Assembly (NCBI RefSeq): GCF_014235875.1
Contig: NZ_JACJUK010000001.1
Location: 620,001 to 684,000, forward strand
Reading direction: 5' to 3'
From: Croceivirga lutea
GTDB taxonomy: Bacteria > Bacteroidota > Bacteroidia > Flavobacteriales > Flavobacteriaceae
DNA length: 64,000 nucleotides
Position numbers and translations under genes: made by a program
Shown here: positions 60,996 through 64,000 of the stretch, in pieces
How positions within the stretch are numbered: the first letter of the stretch is position 1
How the letters are laid out: every line of letters begins with the position of its first letter
Notes under the pieces: generated by a model
Database searches by the model: none
What the model saw: only the letters and a program-made list of their open reading frames with translations
What the model was told of the DNA's origin: nothing

Positions 60996-61944
60996 AAAAA
61001 GAGAGTTACGAATAGTATATATGGGCACGCCAGATTTCGCAGTTGCTGGCTTAAAATCGTTATTAGAACATAATTACCATGTAGTAGGTGTAATTACGGC
61101 ACCAGATAGACCAGCAGGTAGAGGTCAACAATTAAGAGAATCAGCAATTAAACAATTTGCTTTAAAAAACAATATTAAGGTATTACAACCAACCAATTTA
61201 AAAGCTCAAGAATTTGTTGAAGAATTAAAAAGCTTAAAAGCCAATTTACAAGTGGTTGTAGCTTTTAGAATGTTACCAAAAGTGGTTTGGCAAATGCCAG
61301 AATATGGCACTTTTAATTTGCATGCCTCTCTCTTGCCGCAGTATCGTGGAGCGGCACCTATAAATTGGGCTATAATTAATGGCGAAGAAGAAACAGGAGT
61401 AACTACTTTTTTTATTGATGAAAAAATAGATACAGGAGCAATGATTTTACAAGAAAAAATTAAAATTGGCTCAACAACAACAGCTGGCGAATTACATGAC
61501 CAATTAATGCAATTAGGTGCAAATGCTATTTTGTCTACAGTTAAGCAAATTGAAAACAATACTGTATCCACTACTTTACAATCAGAAAAAGGTGAACTTA
61601 AACCTGCACATAAGATTCATAAAGACACCTGTAAGATAGATTGGTCTTGGCCTTTAGAAAAAATATATAATCACATAAGAGGCTTGAGCCCGTATCCGGC
61701 GGCTTGGACAGCATTTGAAAATGGAGATGTACTTACCACATTAAAAATTTTCTCAGTAGAGAAAGAACTTAAAGACCATAATCACCCTAATGGTGTTTTA
61801 ATTGGTTCTAAAAAAAGTTTAAAAGTTGCTGTTGCTGATGGATATCTGAATTTATTAGAAATTCAATTAGCGGGTAAAAAACGAATGAAAGTGAGTCAAA
61901 TTTTAAACGGTTTGTCTTTGGCTGAAAATGCAAAATTTTGCTAG
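60982..61944 (+). CDS. fmt: methionyl-tRNA formyltransferase
   Basis: Fmt formylates initiator methionyl-tRNA using 10-formyl-tetrahydrofolate. The 320-residue protein has RIVYMGTPDFAVAGL at the N-terminus, the loop PAGRGQQL, the catalytic region FNLHASLLPQYRGAAPINWAI with N, H and the downstream D in the formyl-transfer site (EKIDTGAM), and the C-terminal tRNA-binding domain with NHIRGLSPYPAAW. The chosen ATG overlaps the end of recQ by 14 bases; ATG 60964 in the same frame would add six residues. Confidence 0.95.
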   Translation: MSESKKRELRIVYMGTPDFAVAGLKSLLEHNYHVVGVITAPDRPAGRGQQLRESAIKQFALKNNIKVLQPTNLKAQEFVEELKSLKANLQVVVAFRMLPKVVWQMPEYGTFNLHASLLPQYRGAAPINWAIINGEEETGVTTFFIDEKIDTGAMILQEKIKIGSTTTAGELHDQLMQLGANAILSTVKQIENNTVSTTLQSEKGELKPAHKIHKDTCKIDWSWPLEKIYNHIRGLSPYPAAWTAFENGDVLTTLKIFSVEKELKDHNHPNGVLIGSKKSLKVAVADGYLNLLEIQLAGKKRMKVSQILNGLSLAENAKFC

Positions 61945-62044
61945 GCCCATTGTTTATTGGTCTTTTGGAAGTATCAGAAAATGCCTTCTTTATTAACAAA
62001 CCACCCAAGTTATCAACAAAAACCCTGATTTCAGTAGGTTTTAC

Positions 62045-62074
62045 TTGCATCGTTATGTTTTACGTATAAATTTG
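62045..62074 (+). promoter_or_regulatory. promoter of the HU gene
   Basis: TTG at 62045-62047, a 19-base spacer and TAAATTTG at 62067-62074 form a complete Bacteroidetes promoter. The leader to the ATG at 62115 is about 35 bases. Confidence 0.7.
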
Positions 62075-62114
62075 TCCAGCACTAAAGATTTTTAACAATT
62101 AATTAAATTCAATT

Positions 62115-62387
62115 ATGAACAAAACAGAATTAATCGATGCTATGGCAGCAGATGCCGGTATCACTAAAGCAGCTGCTAAAAAAGCATTGGAATCTTTTTT
62201 GGGTAATGTTGAAGGCACCCTAAAAAAAGGTGGCAGAGTTTCTTTGGTAGGTTTTGGATCATGGTCTGTTTCAAGAAGAAATGCAAGAGAAGGAAGAAAT
62301 CCTCAAACTGGTCAAACTATCAAAATTGCTGCTAAAAATGTAGTAAAATTCAAAGCCGGAGCTGAATTGGCTGATGCTGTAAACTAA
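62115..62387 (+). CDS. HU family DNA-binding protein
   Basis: This 90-residue histone-like protein has the standard HU body: MNKTELIDAMAADAGITKAAAKKALESF for the dimerising helices and GRVSLVGFGSWSVSRRNAREGRNPQTGQTI for the beta arm that grips the DNA minor groove, with the conserved proline in RNPQTG. It is a normal-length nucleoid protein. It has its own promoter and terminator and is therefore a single-gene transcript, probably strongly expressed. Confidence 0.96.
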   Translation: MNKTELIDAMAADAGITKAAAKKALESFLGNVEGTLKKGGRVSLVGFGSWSVSRRNAREGRNPQTGQTIKIAAKNVVKFKAGAELADAVN

Positions 62388-62409
62388 ACTTTTACAGAAC
62401 AAAATTTTA

Positions 62410-62435
62410 AAAGCGCCCTTTTTTAAGGGCGCTTT
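62410..62435 (+). terminator. intrinsic terminator of the HU gene
   Basis: AAAGCGCCCTT and AAGGGCGCTTT form an 11-base perfect stem with a TTTT loop, followed by ATTTTTTTAT. Confidence 0.92.
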
Positions 62436-62498
62436 ATTTTTTTATAGCCTTTTGTTTTTATCAGTTTAAATACTACATTAGATAAAAACAATCATTAA

Positions 62499-63059
62499 TT
62501 GACACGTTTAGACCCACAGAAAGGTATTCTATTAATTGCTGAACCAACGCTTACAGGCGATGTTTCTTTTAATAGATCAGTAATTCTTCTTGCGGAGCAC
62601 AATGATCAAGGTTCTGTGGGTTTTATTTTAAATAAACCTCTTGATTATAAAATAAACGATTTGGTTAATGATATATCTGTTCCATTTAAAGTTTTTAATG
62701 GCGGCCCTGTAGAACAAGATAACCTCTACTTTATTCATAAAGTACCACACCTTATAAGCGATAGTATTGAAATATCTGATGGTATTTTTTGGGGAGGAGA
62801 TTTCCAAAAAATAGTAAACCTTTTAAATGATAAAGTTATAGATGAAACTGATATACGTTTTTTTCTAGGTTATTCTGGATGGTCATCGTTACAATTAGAT
62901 AAAGAATTAGATTCAAAATCTTGGGTGGTGGTACCAAACGCTTATCAGAGTGATATCATTCAAAAATCTTCTTCTGCATTTTGGAAAGAAAAGATGATGG
63001 AACTTGGAGGCGATTATCTTATATGGTCTAACGCACCAGAAAACCCTATTTTAAACTAG
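62499..63059 (+). CDS. YqgE/AlgH family protein
   Basis: This 186-residue cytoplasmic protein has the DUF179 pattern: PQKGILLIAEPTLTGDVSFNRSVILLAEHNDQGSVGFILNKPL at the N-terminus, FNGGPVEQDNLYFIH, and RFFLGYSGWSSLQLDKEL. The family is named for AlgH of Pseudomonas but its biochemical role remains unclear. Translation starts at TTG 62499, which gives the typical N-terminus; there is no ATG nearby. It converges with the class IV aminotransferase gene and overlaps it by four bases. Confidence 0.92.
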   Translation: MTRLDPQKGILLIAEPTLTGDVSFNRSVILLAEHNDQGSVGFILNKPLDYKINDLVNDISVPFKVFNGGPVEQDNLYFIHKVPHLISDSIEISDGIFWGGDFQKIVNLLNDKVIDETDIRFFLGYSGWSSLQLDKELDSKSWVVVPNAYQSDIIQKSSSAFWKEKMMELGGDYLIWSNAPENPILN

Positions 63060-63883
63060 CTACCCAAACGTGCTAAAGTATTTAGCTTACCTATCCATTT
63101 TGTTCCGCATTCACTAGTAAACTGTTTTTTACGGTATTTAGATACGCTTTGTATTCCAATTTCTTGGTTTAGTATAAACATCTCGTCTGCTTTTTGTAAC
63201 TCAAAAGGAGAAATACTTGCTTCTTCAATTGAAAAGTCTTCCGATTTATTTATAACTTCAATAAGCTTTGTTCTGAGTATACTATTCTTACAGCCGTCAC
63301 TCAAAGGTGGTGTCTTTATACTATTATCTTTTACTAAAAATAATGTTCCTAATGTAGCGTCTATTACATGTTTAAGGTTATTAACCAATAAGCAAGCATG
63401 TAAACCATTTTCTTGGGCGTAAACACTCGCAACGGTTTCTAATGTTCTATCTAAGACATTTATAGTTGAAAACAGACCTGCATTTGCGTAAAAGTCTTTA
63501 AACAAATCAACTTCAAAGAATTGTTCTTGTGAACTATAAAATGGATTTTCTACCACCTTATTTTCAATAACATAACCAACTTCATTTGCTATGTTTTTTC
63601 TAAAAGTGGTTAACGTTATTAAATAGGTGTTGTTTTTTTCTGCCTTCGGAATAATTTTCTGAATTTCTTCTTCTAAAAACTCCATGGTAAAAGACATAGG
63701 AATTTTCATGCGCATAATACGCATAGCTGACATTAATTTAAAATAATGGTCTTCCCAAAAAAAGAGTTTACCACCGCTGTAACGAACAACTTCTTTTACA
63801 CCATCAGCATGAGAAAAAATACGATTATTCGTAGATAAAAATGAACCTGTTGTGTCTATTAATTTGCCGTCAAAATTGACCAT
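63056..63883 (-). CDS. class IV aminotransferase homologue lacking the PLP lysine
   Basis: This 275-residue protein has the fold of branched-chain aminotransferase/4-amino-4-deoxychorismate lyase: SGGKLFFWEDHYFKLMSAMRIMRM in the small domain, AQENGLHACLLVNNLKHVIDATLGTLFLV and TPPLSDGCKNSILRTKLIE in the large domain. At the place where the family has K in a segment like SGLKTLNR, the sequence reads FSTINVLDR, with N142 where I expect the Schiff-base lysine. The usual GDGVFETIR is also changed to ADGVKEVVR. It may be inactive, bind a different ligand or have drifted. The ATG lies six bases after a terminator stem. Confidence 0.85.
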   Translation of the reverse strand: MVNFDGKLIDTTGSFLSTNNRIFSHADGVKEVVRYSGGKLFFWEDHYFKLMSAMRIMRMKIPMSFTMEFLEEEIQKIIPKAEKNNTYLITLTTFRKNIANEVGYVIENKVVENPFYSSQEQFFEVDLFKDFYANAGLFSTINVLDRTLETVASVYAQENGLHACLLVNNLKHVIDATLGTLFLVKDNSIKTPPLSDGCKNSILRTKLIEVINKSEDFSIEEASISPFELQKADEMFILNQEIGIQSVSKYRKKQFTSECGTKWIGKLNTLARLGS

Positions 63884-63889
63884 AAAAAA

Positions 63890-63909
63890 CCCCGAATATA
63901 AATTCGGGG
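63890..63909 (-). terminator. intrinsic terminator upstream of the aminotransferase-like gene
   Basis: CCCCGAAT and ATTCGGGG form an 8-base perfect stem with a 4-base loop. On the minus strand it is followed by TTTTTTATG, so the T-run leads straight into the start codon of the class IV aminotransferase homologue. It terminates the transcript of the gene that ends at 63937. Confidence 0.85.
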
Positions 63910-63936
63910 CAAAGATACGTTAAAGCAGTTGTTTAC

Positions 63937-64000
63937 TTAGGTTGAACCTAAAACTTGTTTTAAATCGGTTATTTGATTCTCCCAAAGCATTTTAGCTTCA
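63937..64000 (-). CDS. C-terminus of a protein, possibly START-like, cut by window edge
   Basis: Only the last 20 codons are inside the window, reading EAKMLWENQITDLKQVLGST followed by TAA at 63939-63937. An intrinsic terminator follows 28 bases later, which supports this as a true gene end. The amphipathic helix resembles the C-terminus of flavobacterial START-like domain proteins that lie next to class IV aminotransferases, but 20 residues are too few for firm identification. Confidence 0.5.
   Translation of the reverse strand, partial: EAKMLWENQITDLKQVLGST

Noticed and set aside
1-64000. CRISPR arrays, insertion sequences, prophage or rRNA operon
   Set aside because: I saw no spaced direct repeats, transposase or integrase-like proteins, phage structural genes or rRNA-like sequence on either strand.

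Overview
The window is an AT-rich chromosomal segment from a member of the Bacteroidetes, almost certainly family Flavobacteriaceae. The evidence is the -7 promoter element TAnnTTTG in front of many genes, frequent TTG and GTG starts, a T9SS-type C-terminal domain, a Lacal_2735-type small protein, DUF2853, DUF4290, DUF2911 and DUF2520 proteins, a menaquinone pathway encoded in one region, and bacillithiol deacetylase BshB1. I cannot name the genus. I see no phage, insertion sequence, CRISPR array or rRNA; the content looks like core chromosome plus a few metabolic and signalling modules.

Layout. 1-89: start of a secreted protein cut by the window edge. 194-13325: menaquinone region on the minus strand (menE, a CPBP membrane protein, menC, menA, menD, menF, a hotdog thioesterase), with an SDR enzyme, a TPR histidine kinase, a LytTR response regulator, a SPOR-like membrane protein, a CvfB-like S1 protein and DUF2853 interspersed. 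menB is not in the window. 13385-15499: esterase, GNAT and an unknown secreted protein. 15585-23069: a trans-4-hydroxyproline catabolic operon (deaminase, semialdehyde dehydrogenase, DUF885 metallopeptidase, epimerase, FAD dehydrogenase) with a divergent AraC regulator, followed by an M28 peptidase lipoprotein and tRNA-His. 24931-31176: three tandem paralogous TPR sensor kinases, the first lacking the phospho-acceptor histidine. 31173-34511: bshB1, a Cys/Met PLP enzyme and a MATE transporter. 34714-39183: M14 carboxypeptidase lipoprotein and the fused cytochrome c maturation protein CcsBA. 39281-39690: a decayed group III truncated haemoglobin gene. 39763-47613: DUF2520 protein, KdsC-like phosphatase, Maf, a lipoprotein, a small MscS channel, then a PIG-L deacetylase / 38-residue membrane protein / sodium-solute symporter operon. 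47688-49777: DUF2911 protein and a T9SS cargo protein. 49904-56123: SRPBCC-SDR-photolyase operon, M20 amidohydrolase, Lacal_2735 protein, pirin, a membrane protein and a BLUF photoreceptor. 56120-64000: MurA with aspartate at the fosfomycin-target cysteine position, DUF4290, DUF493, an ATPase, RecQ, Fmt, HU, YqgE/AlgH, a class IV aminotransferase homologue without the expected PLP lysine, and the tail of another gene.

How the genes work together. The menaquinone genes take chorismate through isochorismate (MenF), SEPHCHC (MenD), o-succinylbenzoate (MenC) and OSB-CoA (MenE), and prenylate DHNA (MenA); the DHNA-CoA synthase must be encoded elsewhere. The hydroxyproline operon takes trans-4-hydroxy-L-proline to 2-oxoglutarate and carries its own metallopeptidase, suggesting peptide-derived substrate. 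The photolyase operon and the BLUF gene suggest light and UV response, and their upstream regions share short sequence elements.

Most unusual observations: the haemoglobin pseudogene, the degenerate first kinase of the tandem trio, the lysine-less class IV aminotransferase, the shared elements upstream of the two light-related units, the MurA substitution, and a tRNA-His with two adjacent U-U oppositions in its acceptor stem.
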